From NCBI RefSeq assembly GCF_000090795.2, contig NW_003546614.1:69154-101986 (forward strand): a stretch of 32,833 bases of DNA. Reading direction: 5' to 3'. The translations under genes were made by a program, and so were the position numbers. The notes under the pieces are model-generated. The model was not told the origin of the DNA. It worked only from the letters and a program-made list of their open reading frames with translations, and made no database searches. The DNA is from Amphimedon queenslandica. Lineage: Eukaryota > Porifera > Demospongiae > Haplosclerida > Niphatidae. Positions within the stretch are counted from its first letter, which is position 1; each line of letters starts with the position of its first letter. This document shows positions 21,101 through 32,833 of this stretch, one piece after another.

Positions 21101-24100
21101 TCATTACGAAATTCTTCTAAGACACGACCACCATCATTATCATCTCTCTCTGCTCTTTCTTGTGTCAGTACAAAAACAGGATCTGGGCAGTCCATACGCT
21201 CATGAGTACGTCCATAAATACGAAGAATTTTTAATTTTTTGCTCCCCAATTTCTCATTTAATAAATGCAAGTTTTCTATAAAATACTGAAGTTAAACTGC
21301 ACTTTTCCATAAATTACTTACTATGAACCACATCTACTGATTTGTTAGAGGGACCACAATACAGTACTGACTTAAAAAAAGAGGTTGGATCTTCTTTAGA
21401 TATTTCTTTATTTGTTATTGAAAAAATGTAAGCTAAATGTGCCCCAGTCTCACTCTTTCCTGTACCTGTATCAAGTAAGTATAATAATATAATTAATACT
21501 TATCATTACAGTGTTTTGAAGTTCAAAGATCATGTGAAATTTGTAAATTATCATAATCAGCATAATTCAGGTAAAAACTGTATAGTGCTTTATTTCTGAG
21601 GAGTAACACTTTAGTCTTTAGTGATTTTTATTTGTCATGGATTAGTACTGATTTAATCACATAATTAAAGCTTTATTCATTTAAATGCAATTGTCATTTA
21701 AGGTACTGCCAAATCCAAAAAATCATTTCCATAAAAAATTATCTTGTATACTACAAAAGTAAAGCAAAGCAGTATCATCAATGATTCAAAATTGAATAAT
21801 ATATTTTCAAACCACTTTTTAGAAATGGCAGACAATGAGACAACCATGATTCACTGAAAATGATTGAAACTTCAACATGGTCATAATTATAGTTTTCATT
21901 ACCTGGAGGTCCTTGAATCAACTGAAACCTATTCCTTAGTGCTCTTTTAATTGAATCTTGCTGTATAGGATTTAATTCAATGCCACCCTCTCCTTTCCAA
22001 AGTTGCTTTGCTAGTGGATTATTATTGAACACTTTTAGTGAGATCTTAGATTGCTCTGAATTGTGAATACATGCATAAAAATTAAAATATAACTCTTTTA
22101 AATTTACTTTTCACAACAGTGAATTTATTAAAATCTATTGATCTTGTGTCAGAAACTGCAATAGTTTTGGAAAGGCTGGACCAGTTGTCACCAACCCTCA
22201 ATGCTTCCTTTAATCTTCCATACACTCGGCTATAAGAATTATGATATGAAAATAATAATTTAAAATACCAATTATTTCATTGCTTACTGAAACGAATCAG
22301 GCATTGGTATTATCTGTATCTCACAATTTTGGTTTCCTTTTTTCAATTCTTGATACATATTCTCTGTGACTCTACATGAGTGGTCACCTTCAGCACACAT
22401 TCTTATTATAACATCTTCATCCTTTTTCTTTGTTTTCTTATTTTCATTTCGCTTCACTTTGGTTACAACAAAATGATAAACAGCATTGAGGCTATCACTA
22501 ATCTCATATCGAACACAAAGGAAGTCACCAGATTTGATACTAATGAAATCCAAAGAGTCTTGATTCCTAGGAGGTATGACAAGAGAAACATCATTTGGTA
22601 AGTAGTAAGGATCATCAACACAATTATCAACTCGAGTAAATTTCTTCCATTTTAAAGGAGCGTGTCTGATGAATACGAGATTTTTTGTTTTGACACTTTC
22701 ATTAGCAGACTCAGCAATTAACACTTTACTCCAAAGCTCTACATACTGTTCTATTGAGTGATATGCTGTATCACGTGATGCTTTCTGTAGCTGAATATCA
22801 GAGAAGCAGAGAGAAGGATTCTTGTTATGTTGAAGGCACACGCGAACTGTTGGTGCTATCTCCATTAATTGAATAGCTGGTACAGGGAGACACTCTTTAA
22901 GAGACTTTCCTAGCCAAACTGTCACTATATCATTAGCTATAAAAGGTCGTTGAATTTTATACTTTATTGCAACACTCTCTTCATCACTTCTTGACTGGGG
23001 TTTGTCTTTATTGGCTTCTTGTTGCAATTGGAGAATTAAACTTTTTACTTCTTTAAAATTGTCTTCATTTTGATACTTAAGATACTGGTGTGTTACAAGC
23101 CAGCATTCTGGACTAAGAGTAATACCTTTATCATGAACTGCAAAATTAGCATTAAAATAATGAATCTGTGGTTCTCCTTCTTCAAGCCCTTGTGTGTAAT
23201 GATACATTTTAGCAGCAATAGAGCAACGAGGAGCTTTGAGAGTAGCAGGAGGCATGTCAATTACATCAGGATGAGAGAAGAGGTTAAAGGATTGACGTAA
23301 TGATATTGATACTATTTCCCATACAATAGATTTAGTAGCTCCATCTTCAATTGTGTGATGAAAATTAAGATCTGATATGCTAAATGATGTGTCTTGGCTA
23401 TGAATACACTGATAATGACTTGAAGTGAAAGATAATTCAAACGAGTCATTGCTTTTCTTGGAAGATTTGATCACAAAAGCCTCTGCTCTCTCTAGTGAGA
23501 TTTCACAGCTTCTGGTTATACATGCTTTATTTTCAGCCCTTTCAAAATCTTTAGCAATTTTGTTCCTGACATTCAGTTGAGAGCACAACTTTGCAAGCTC
23601 AGAATTCTCAGCTATAGGCTTTCCTTCAATGAGTGATGTTACTAATCTTTGCACAACCAGATCAAAGTATCTCCTTATAGGCGATGTAAAATGTGTATAT
23701 GCTGGTAGTGCAAGGCTATTATGAGAATGATTAGCACAGATATGTTCTTTGCTCTTTTCAATCACAACATAACTGGCTTTTCTGCTGATCAATCGCAACA
23801 TAGCTTCAGCCATTGCTAACTGTGGATAAAGCTTATTATTGCTAAGAATTGAAGCTAATTGAATGTGATCTCCCTCAGAGCATGCATCAATAAGTAGCTG
23901 AAGTGTAGTACTAGGCATAATTAAAGAACCTGCTTCATTAGTTGAATCTTTTAAATAACACTTAAAAGACAGGGAGTGAGCCAGGAAGTTTTGATTCAGC
24001 TCCATAAAATTTTGCTTTTCTTCTTTTAAAGGTGGCATTTGAGCTCGTAAAAGGGCAGTTTGTTGTGGAAGTTTCTCATGAAGATATTTAGCTATTGCTG

Positions 24101-27100
24101 CATTACAAAATATCATTAATTCTTCTATAAGAAGATGAGTCTGCCAGTTAGTCTCTTCACCTTCCTCAGATTGGCCATAACAGTAACCAGCATCACCTAA
24201 CCTCTTAATGCGTAAGTACATAGCTATCTTATACAGTAGATTAAGAGTATTAGCCATTAATAAGCTTGGTCTGCTGGCAGCATCAAATGCTTCAACTTGC
24301 CTTCTTGTCTCATCATCAACCGTTTCATTATGCATTACCTTTTTAGCAGATTCATAAGTGAATCGTACTTGAGAAGTGACCATTGCTTCCTTTGGATTGC
24401 CAGACACTACACTAGTTACCACTCCTTTTTCAATGAGTACTTTAGCTGGTAGACATAAAGCATGCCGTTTTTTCAAATAGTCAAGGCTCAATTGAGATGT
24501 GATACTGGATGGAAACATGTGCCTTACTCGTCCAATGCCATATGATGCACCATTCTGTTTAGCACCATATACAGATGTCCCCCTCTGTTTAGCTTTCTTG
24601 TCTAAAGGATGGTTTTCATTTATATGTTTGGCAACATTAGCTATAAGAACTGCCAGCTCATAATTGCCATCTTGAGGAAGAGGTGTCAAACTGACTGCAT
24701 CATCTAAATCTTTAGATAAAGGAGGATCAATGGTAAATGCTCTGTTATAATGATGAAGCTGGTTAGTTTCATTTGGTGCTTGAAGTGGTGCATGTACTTT
24801 TTCATCTTCTTCATGAATGCCATATACAAGGCTAAGCAAGTGATTAGTAAAGAAAAGGTTTGACGTGCGTGGAACAGCTTCAATGACAGCTCCTAGTGCT
24901 TTTCGATATTTTGGATTCCAACCGAGGACCTCAACAACAAACAAGAGACTCTGAGACAATTCAAACGGTATGAGCTCCTTAATACAAGGAATCTGATCAT
25001 TAGGTAAGACTGAAAGTGACTCCTCTTTAAACACTGTAATGTAATCATGCACCATTGGGGCCTGATCATCTTTTGGACGATATCGAAGAAGGTTGTCAGA
25101 TATTTTTGGAAGGTTTACAATTACAGGAGCAGTTTTATCAAGAGGGTAAAAGTTAATTAGGCCATATTGATCAGCACGGCATACATACCTAGTTGGATGT
25201 TGCTCTTTAATAACTTTTACTACCCTACCAGACCTTAAAACCACTGCTTCATCATCACCAGATGCAGATTGAGAATTAAATACAGTAACTTCGACTTGCA
25301 CTATATCATTATTAAAAGCTCCTTTTCTATTATTTAATCCATTAATAACTATGGGCTCCTTTGACTGATCAAGTGGAACTGCAATTGCTGAGCGATAGCT
25401 TTTCATTTGTAATTCACAATCAAAAATACCTTCTTTTTCACCTTCTTCCTCACTTTCATTCTTTTTGTTCTCATTTGGTTCCTTTTTATCAATGTCAGAT
25501 GAGCCAGAGTCTATAATATTCCAATGCTCACCTACATGTACGTCTTGAACAATTTTTAATTTGCAGTTTTTGTACTGTGGTATAGATTTTAATGCTTGTT
25601 GAAATGATTTCAATATGCTATCTTTACCAGAAAAAGACCCATTTGTCATTAAATCAGGTGACAACTTAAAAATCATCTCTTGCAACATTTTAATTTTATC
25701 AGAAATGATAGCCTGATCTGCTTTATGTTGAAGTTTTGAAGGCACTAAAAAGGTTTTAGAAAGAATACACCTTCTAATGTACTCTTTCCAACAAGAGCAT
25801 TCATTACCCATGCTTTCTTCTATTGTCATCAACAGAAACGGATTACCAGCACATACTACAAGCGATTTAGCACGTGTTAATGCAGTATTGAATACATATT
25901 GACTGCAAGGTGTCTTGGTTGGATTTTTAGATTTGCCTTCTCTTGTAGTAGGCTCTGCTGTACTAAGAAAAATTGCCTCATACTCACAACCTATATGTAG
26001 AGAAAATAATTGTTAATTGGGATAATTATTAAAATTGACTATACCTTGAATATCAAAAACAGTCCGAACATCAATATCTTCAAAATTTAAATAATCATAA
26101 GACAATACTTGAATAACTCTAATTTTCTAAAGTTTAGAAATAAATTCAAAAAGTATGAAATTTTGACTTGCTTGGTGAGCTGTTGTTGTCATAACACAAA
26201 TTTTAGAAAGATCCATTTTACCCCATTGATTTGGCCAGCTCTTAACATATTTACTCAGTTCTTGTAGTAATAGTCTGACTTCAAACTCATCTGTGTTACT
26301 ATGTACTTCTTTAGCTTCACTTAGATCAGAGCATATAAAATGAAGAGGGTATTTAGCTTCAGGATGAAGATGAGTGACAGCTTCAGCAGCAGTAATCAAT
26401 GCAGAATCATAAAATAAGTAAGATGGAAGAGACAGTATAGCATGGTGACATCTAAAATTAGTGAGAAGAGTAGCAGAATGTACTGATGAAGCATCAGATA
26501 ATCTATCATCATTATAAAGAGTATGCAGTCTCTCCAGCAATGACAGACTAAGACCATTTTTAATAGCTAGTTCACCAAGCACTAACAAAGAGGGACCAAC
26601 CTATTCAATATATTAAATTTATTAGTAAGTATATTAGTGCATACAGTTATTGCTCACTTGTTTGTGGTCTCCTGCAATTACAATTTGTGTATTACCGTCA
26701 GCTAAACAAAGAGGAGCCACAGATTCAGGTTCACGAGTTTGAGCACCTTCATCCAGCAAAATATGACTGAAAAAGCCTTTAGGGACAACTCCAAGCAAAT
26801 TAAGTGAAGAAGAAAATGTTGTTACAATTAAACTAATGTTTTGTAGCTCATTTCTCGAACACTTAATATCTGTAATTGTAACATAATACTCTACACAAGA
26901 TGAAGGAGGATGGTATTCCATTGGTACCAAGCGAACAACTTTGCCACAACGCCAACCAGAATCAATCATTTTTGAAAAGTAATTAGCCATAAAGGTGTCC
27001 GCGGAGCGCTGATGATGGGCACAGATAAGAATCCTGTTCTTTCGATTTTGTTGTAATACTTGGTATGCAGCACGAGCTAGCAACTGAGTTTTACCAGTTC

Positions 27101-30100
27101 CAAATGAACCTATAATTAAAACAGGTGCTTTGTTAGCTTCACAGCTCATTATAGACTTAAGTGCCTTCCTCTGTGAATATTCTAATTTGACTATGTCACG
27201 AACACATTTAATAGGAGGAATATCTTCATCATTCAACACCACATTACTAAAATGACAAGGGTCATTTGGCATTAAACGATTAAGTACAGCTGGAGGCAAA
27301 CTATCTAAGGCTCGATGAAGACGATCAAAATAAGAGTATTTTAAAATGAAGGTCACATTGACATTTGATTCTTGTTTAACTCCGGGATTTGTTGTGAGCC
27401 CCAGTAAAAAATAAAGGCTATTTTTGTTTCTTGTCTGGAGAATATTTGCTTCGTGCTTATCTCCAGTAGACAAATGGAGAATAACTATGCATTCACTTGC
27501 CTGCATAGCATAAGCTATTGTATCAGCATCAAGTTGTGTGTTTGATATTGTATAAAACAATTTATACTTGTTTTGATACCACCTAAAGTGCTTGTTCATA
27601 CATATGTCAATACTTGACAACTTCAAATCATAGAGACCATCACACCTACATTATAAAATTAAAAATTGATGCATTCTAGCTTAACTATACTTGTCTCTAA
27701 GAATCCTCTCATGTTCATCTTCTTCCCGACACAATAGCTGGTGAAATTTCTCCTTATAGTTGCTAGGAGTTAATGTAGCAGCTAGTAGCTCTTCATTAAT
27801 AGGGCAGTGGGCATGCTTTCTGAAGGAGTGCATTGAAATAGACTTCTCAGTTGTATGTACTAAAATACAAGAAAAAGAAATACATGTATAAGCCAAAATA
27901 AATATGATCTTTACCTTCAGGAATAGGAACCTTATTTCGAGATGTTGCTTTCTTTGTGGATCTATTGGGTACTGAACTTAAAGTTTCCCGTAACTCATTA
28001 CTAATAAAAGAACCAATATTAATATTCCTAGGGTTTTGTAGAGATTTTGAGTGTTCTGAAGAAATATGACTAGTTCTTATATCTGCAAGTGAGGATTTTG
28101 AAGCTGTTACAGTAGATTGTAATGAAATGGGAACAACAGGTTCAAGCGATTTCCATGGAGATTGCTTTTGCTGTTGAGATGAGGCAGTTGGTGACAACTG
28201 AAGGACTGGTGGCCCTAGTTTAGACTGTATAGCTGTATTAATTCCTTTTTGCTTCTTTGAAGACAACGATTTTTGAGGAGCAGGTTCTATTTTTGCACTA
28301 GTTTGTTTTGATGGAGGCAGAGAATTAGTTTTGTGTGTAGATTTTGGTTGTCTAGATTTCTGCTGCTGGTCTGTATAAGCATATTGCTGTTCTGTTTTAA
28401 GATGCGGCTCTTGTTCAACTGCTGGGTACTGCTGCTGCTTGACTAGATGCTGTGAAAACGCATGAGGCTGTTGCTTTGTAGGAGATTGATGCATCTTTGC
28501 TTCTTGTGGTGAAGAAGCAAGTTGCTTTTTACTTTCTGAAGGAGAAGGTAGTAGATGTAGTTGTGGCCATGGTTGTGCTGCTTCATTTTGAAAAGGTATG
28601 TCTTGATTGGCTTGAGAAGATGGCTGCTTCCTATCTTGAGTTGGTTGATATGATACTGAAGGTGGAGTACCTGATGACCACCCACTGGACTGTTGAGCTG
28701 AGTGCATTTTAGAAGGAGTAGTAGGAGGCATCAATACAGGAGCTTTAGGTAGTAAAGAAGCCTTTGTGATGCAATCCTGTGAATAACCATTCTTTTGAAA
28801 CAATTTAATTACATCTACATTGTATATATAATAACAAGGTGGCACCAAAAAGTATGAAATCCTTACCAGTTGTATTATCACATTTCAGCATGTCAAAGAA
28901 CTGTACTTTTACTTGTTCAAACTGGGCACGGTCAGAAGGAGTACTTTTAAATGTTTCATATTTAAGGCATCTTGAAATAAACTCTCTCCAGCACCATTTA
29001 AGATTATCCATAGTAGCTTCAGACAACAGCAGTACAAGAGGATTACCTACAGCTACTACAAGACTTTTAGAGCGTGTGATTGCTGTATTGAATAGTGCTG
29101 GATTACAAAAACTCTTCAAAGGATCAAATGGTCGACCATTGGGCTCTAAACTTTCAACAGTACTCATGAAAAGCATACGGTACTCCTGCCCTGTTTGTAC
29201 ATGTATAATAATAAAATTTCAAATGAGACACAAAACTATATTACCTTGCATTTGATAACTGGTGATAACATTGACACCTTCTAAATTATTGAATTTAGTC
29301 CTTATCAATTTTTTAATAAGGTTTGCCTGTCAAAGACACAATGATGCATGATTTCATTATGTAATTATTGCAATAACAAATTAGTTAAAACATGGTTTCA
29401 AGAGTGGTACAGGAAATACAGCATGAGAGGTGTTACAGAAAGCCATGCAGTATGAGGTAAGTTGAGTGTTGTATGACTTTCTTGATAAAACCTTTCATGC
29501 TGTATTTCCTACATACAGCACAAAAAGCTGTGCTCTAACTAGTTTATGGTTAGTGCTTGTGTACATAAAAGCACCAGTCCAAACACCTATTTCACTAATG
29601 AGAGTAGAAAAGGAGCCACCAAGCTAAAAAGAAGAGTTCATTATGATTGTTTATACAACATACCGTATATCTGGAAATTTTCATCTGTTTTTAATTTTCG
29701 GATGCATGGCTTTGTGCGAAATTAAAATTCATGAAAGTTAATTTATTTATGGGTAAGTTTTGCATGCAGATACCATGTGCAGTGTCAAGACACGTGGCAC
29801 TATCATCACAAAATGGCGCTGCTTTGTTTCTTCCAATTAAAGTATCTCTCCTAGTCTCCTACAGCAGTTGGCAGACAGTCTAATAAGCATGGTAGCTTCT
29901 CAAGCAGAGATGCTCTGTGGGATTCTTTATAAGATCTTTAAAATTTTGCATGTTGTTAATTTTCGGACAGGAACCACTGTGCGAAAATAAAAATACATGA
30001 ATTTTTTCTGTCTGAAAATTTTCTCCCATGAAAATTACCAGATATACAGTAAAACCACAACTCTGCTGTATAGACCACAAACTGTGCACGTATAGGATAG

Positions 30101-32203
30101 ACAAAATGGGCATAATGAACCTACACACTATATTAAAGTAAAATGCAAAATACTGTATAAACAGGTGGTTATCTGAATTGACAACAATAAATTCAAAACA
30201 GAATCTTCAAAGTTTAAATCCGATATTTATAAACTATGCAATACCTGTTTCAAACTTGGAGTCATAATGCAAGTGTCTTTCAGATCCCAGCTTTTGAACT
30301 TGTCACTGTGTAGCTGCACTGCTTGAAGGAGTCTATCAGCCTCTACAGCACACTGAGCATCAACTGGAATATCATTAGTAAAACTGGAACATATAAAAAC
30401 ATAAGGATAAGGAGCCTTGAGGTGGTATGGTACTCTACCACAAGCTCTCAGCTCTGAATTGTAAAACAACTTAGAAGGTAGCTCTAAAATGTCAGCTTGT
30501 GAGCGATAATTAATATTCCATGATGGAGTGTTCCTCTTGGTAATGTCTCCGATAGATTTATACTTCTCTAGTAATCGTTGCAACAGTGACACACATAAAC
30601 CAAACTGCTGAGGAGCTTTACCAAGAACAAGAATTTGAGGACCAACCTACATGTACATGTAAACAATATAATAATATACAGTACTAGTAATGTTGATGTA
30701 ATGTTAATATTATAGTAGCCTGTGTCGTACACCTTTAGTATGATAATGCCTAATTTATGCTAATGAATACTATATGACACAAACTTTTTACTTTTATAAA
30801 CCCAGGAGTACTATTTTGCAGATTTAAGGGTTGGCCTATTCCTGACTAAATAGCCAACAATAAAAATTAGTTTAAATTAAGAGTGGACACATAAGTAGCT
30901 CAATATACAGGCTCTGGTCACAGTTTCGCATGTAAACATTTATTGTCTTAAAAACTTCAATTTTGATTAAAATTTCTAATTAATTATTATTAATTGCACT
31001 GCCTATGAAATTGGCCATACAACGTACCTGCTGATGGTCTCCAGCAATAACAATACGAGTATTCTTATTTGCCATTAGAAATGGACTAAGAGCTTCAGGT
31101 TCACGAGTCTGAGCTCCTTCATCAATTAGAATATGAGTAAAGAAATCAGGCTCAACCTGTTTAGATATTGTCAGGGCTCCTCCAAATGTTGTGACCAATA
31201 GAAAGGCGGTTTCACATCTGTATAGTGATAAATCAAAATCAATTGCCGAAACACAATTGGAATATTCAGCATGATATCGTGAGCTTGTAACACGTAGAAC
31301 TTTTACTGGCCATGAGTGTAACAGCATTTTGTTAAAATATTCTTTCATAAAAACATCAGCAGAATGTTGATGATGGCAACAGATTAAAATACGACAAGCT
31401 GAACGGTGACCAGTCTTGTGATGTTCTCTGAAAAAACATTCTGTAGCCACAGCAAGAAGACGAGTCTTACCACAGCCAAAAGCACCAGGTATCAGTACAG
31501 GAGCTGAACACTGGTTACTGAGTATTGCTTCTAATGCTGGAATCTGCTCAGGATCAAGATCAATCCCTCTATATGGGTACCTTTCAATGTCAATGGCAAT
31601 ATCTCTAGGAGGGCTTTTAAAATCATCTGGTGTAGGTATAAGACGACGCACAACTTTTGAGCTAATCCTCTTAACTCCATCATTGAGGCCATCAAAGTAA
31701 CGGTGATTAACATTAAATGTTGCATTTACTGCCAAAGAAGACTGGCCACCAATGCTGTCTTTGAAACAAATGTATAGCTTATCATCAATATGTGAATAAT
31801 TACAACTAAGAATTTTAGCTACATAGCTACGCCGGCCAATGCTAATAGTAACACATCGATCACTGGCTTGAGTAGCATACATAATCTGTGCTGATGACAT
31901 TCCTTGTAGACAATAAAAATGAGGGGGATAGCTTTTTTCATCATGCCTTAAAAATGGTGGTTTCCATTTTTGTAAGGCAAAGCTACCATCACACCTAAAA
32001 ATAATATTCAATATTAAAAATCAGTACTCCGTATATTAAACTCACTTCTTCTTTAGTAGTTCAATGTGTTCCTGTTCTTCATAATAGAGCAAGGCAGTGA
32101 ACTTTGCTTTATAGTGGTCTGTTGTGATTGGTAGCTTCATGTCATCATATGAAGGTTGAGATTCCCTGTATGAACTATGTAAACTTTTGGTATCTGGTTC
32201 GTT
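18108..32203 (-). CDS. HELZ2-like protein: three SF1 helicase modules plus RNB RNase (5' partial)
   Basis: Exons: 32203-32046, 31994-31028, 30646-30245, 29326-29245, 29190-28867, 28814-27915, 27859-27691, 27645-26658, 26600-26172, 26126-26045, 25990-22288, 22229-22108, 22055-21903, 21465-21322, 21275-20990, 19688-19328, 19228-18992, 18715-18544, 18431-18252, 18199-18108 (9,951 nt, 3,316 aa; start off the window). Helicase I (to ~644): GAFGCGKT, IDEGAQ, AGDHQQ, FNTAITRSK. A Q/S/P-rich linker runs 645-944. Helicase II (~945-1560): GSFGTGKT, LDEGAQ, AGDHKQ, FNTALTRAK. The RNB ribonuclease (~1915-2290) keeps the four catalytic aspartates in DPPLSKDLDDA (1922, 1928, 1930, 1931) and SPIRRYFDLVVQR. 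Helicase III (~2735-3316): QGPPGTGKS, IDESG, GDHKQLQP, VGITRARYG. All three look ATP-competent. Probable RNA unwinding and 3'-5' decay; vertebrate HELZ2 has only one N-terminal helicase. All introns are GT-AG except 26171-26127 (GC-AG). Confidence 0.88.
20210..20403. mobile_element. 194-bp MITE flanked by TA, in a helicase intron
   Basis: Ends CCGTATAGCTT..AATTTTC and the inverse TTTTAAGCTATACGG form the terminal repeats, flanked by TA at 20208-20209 and 20404-20405. It lies in the 1.3-kb intron 20989-19689. The flanks ATGTGTATG and TATGTATCAG together restore the core of a ~160-bp repeat unit, so the MITE landed within one. Confidence 0.85.
20406..20660. repeat. Degenerate ~160-bp repeat units in a helicase intron
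   Basis: Two units are recognisable by CAGAAAAATCATAAAAATTA and by GGCTCAAACTAGATACACAA followed by AGAACATGTATATGTATTAA. They belong to the family that fills the duplicated segments, showing it is dispersed and not confined to the ABCC region. Confidence 0.6.
20713..20733. mobile_element. 21-bp remnant of the TAGTCTYGC MITE family with 9-bp TSD
   Basis: Only TAGTCTC, seven central bases and GAGACTA remain. Near-perfect 9-bp repeats GGCAAGAAG and GGCAAGAGG flank it (20704-20712 and 20734-20742). It is the smallest member of the family in the window, reduced to little more than its two ends. Confidence 0.65.
29411..29510 (-). ncRNA. ~100-nt pre-miRNA-like hairpin in a helicase intron
   Basis: The outer arms 29411-29431 and 29490-29510 are inverse with one mismatch (the left arm begins AGGAAATACAGCATGA). 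After a small internal loop an inner stem forms: AGAAAGCCATGCA (29437-29449) pairs with its counterpart near 29471-29484 with a wobble and a mismatch. The terminal loop is about 20 nt. The structure is transcribable with the host gene's intron 30244-29327 or from the opposite strand. It could equally be a small foldback transposon. No expression evidence is available. Confidence 0.35.
29663..30049. mobile_element. 387-bp MITE flanked by TA, in a helicase intron
   Basis: Ends CCGTATATCTGGAAATTTTC and the inverse of AAATTACCAGATATACAG are flanked by TA at 29661-29662 and 30050-30051. It is the longest member of the CCGTATA family here, with repeated inner motifs TTAATTTTCGGA. It enlarges the intron 30244-29327 of helicase module I; the matching intron of module II is only 45 bp. 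Confidence 0.82.
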
Positions 32204-32833
32204 CTAAAAACAGATGAATTTGTTTAGTGTCAATTCTAACTCACTAAACTATATACAGGCTAGAGTTTATTATACTGAAAACATAATCATTTACAATGTA
32301 AATCTTATGACTCAAGTAGTCATGAGTCATGACGTAAATACACAGTATTTATTAATAGTGTTATGGCTTCACTTGACAGCAACAATTATTGAACTATGCC
32401 CTAAAATCTCCCTCCAAAATCCCCTTTGTGGTTTGGTGAAATTATATATTTATGCACATTATATAGGTACAACAGAACATAGCCGCATAGCCAGTACATA
32501 ATAAAAAGTGCTAATAGTAGCATACATGTAGTACACTGTATTCATGCAACAACGTTCAAATGCTTGTTATAATGTGGTGATTGTGTAACAAATATTAAGG
32601 ACAAGAGAAGGTTGTTTGGCTTGGCTGCTTGTATGCTAAAAGTGTACTGGGAATTGTGGTTACAAATGCTACTAATACTACCACAACTAGAAATATTGGT
32701 GAGAGTTATATTTGGCAATTAGTTGAAACTTTGCAATTGGCAAATTTTATAATGGCAATTTACTAGCCATATGTGTCACTAATGGCAATTTACGAGCCAT
32801 ATGTATCACTGTCACTCATTGAGCATGCTCAGA
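32204..32833 (-). other. Intron or upstream region of the helicase gene
   Basis: Everything 5' of the acceptor at 32204 appears non-coding on the minus strand, and no start codon with plausible coding sequence was found. The exon at 32203-32046 opens with an acceptor (CTGTTTTTAG/AACGAACC), so earlier exons should lie beyond the right edge. The region includes the tandem repeat at 32750-32809. Confidence 0.6.
32750..32809. repeat. 30-bp tandem repeat, two copies
   Basis: TAATGGCAATTTAC.AGCCAT followed by ATGT.TCAC is repeated head to tail, with two differences between copies. A related TTGGCAATT occurs just upstream. It lies in non-coding sequence. Confidence 0.8.

Noticed and set aside
18108-26600. 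Splitting the helicase region into several genes
   Set aside because: Every junction is phase-compatible, the sum is a multiple of three, and motif order (I, II, III, V, VI) runs on across exons. A split remains possible only at the linker.
27847-28881. Q/S/P-rich ORF as a separate gene
   Set aside because: It has a proper acceptor (28815) and donor (27914) in matching phase with the helicase exons on both sides, so it is treated as a linker exon; the translated ends outside these borders are intron.
29515-29533. Short hairpin AGCACA...TGTGCT beside the larger foldback
   Set aside because: Six-bp arms are expected by chance in sequence of this composition.

Overview
The window looks like a gene-dense, AT-rich metazoan locus, most likely from a sponge (demosponge, Amphimedon-like). 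The reasons are many introns of only about 45-60 bp with clean GT-AG borders, a scavenger-receptor cysteine-rich (SRCR) receptor gene of the kind expanded in sponges, animal-type MGMT and HELZ2-like genes, and abundant miniature transposable elements. The species assignment is an inference. No tRNA, rRNA, CRISPR or prokaryotic operon structure was seen.

All three intact genes are on the minus strand. From left to right: (1) the first exon of an SRCR gene whose remainder lies beyond the left edge (374-152); (2) a 22-exon SRCR receptor gene (13443-5905; 1,196 aa by hand splicing) with signal peptide, nine SRCR domains, one membrane helix and a short tail; (3) a two-exon MGMT DNA-repair gene (17748-17151; 180 aa); (4) a very large 5'-partial gene (32203-18108; 20 exons, 3,316 aa in the window) with the order helicase - Q/S/P-rich linker - helicase - RNB ribonuclease - helicase. 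It resembles HELZ2 but carries a duplicated N-terminal helicase module.

Positions 1-3.6 kb and 13.1-17.0 kb are two diverged copies of one segment: SRCR exon 1, a decayed plus-strand ABCC transporter 3' end, and arrays of a degenerate ~160-bp repeat. Comparing them exposes mobile-element insertions as filled versus empty sites: TA-flanked MITEs, a 9-bp-TSD MITE family and two unnamed inverted-repeat elements. Further copies sit in introns of the helicase gene.

Functionally, the SRCR receptors are probable cell-surface recognition molecules. The helicase-RNB protein is a probable RNA-processing factor; its vertebrate relative HELZ2 is interferon-induced. MGMT repairs alkylated guanine. Nothing shows that they act together. 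The features most worth a second look are the triple-helicase RNase protein, the 989-bp SRCR cassette amplification, the GC-AG intron, and a ~100-nt pre-miRNA-like hairpin inside a helicase-gene intron.
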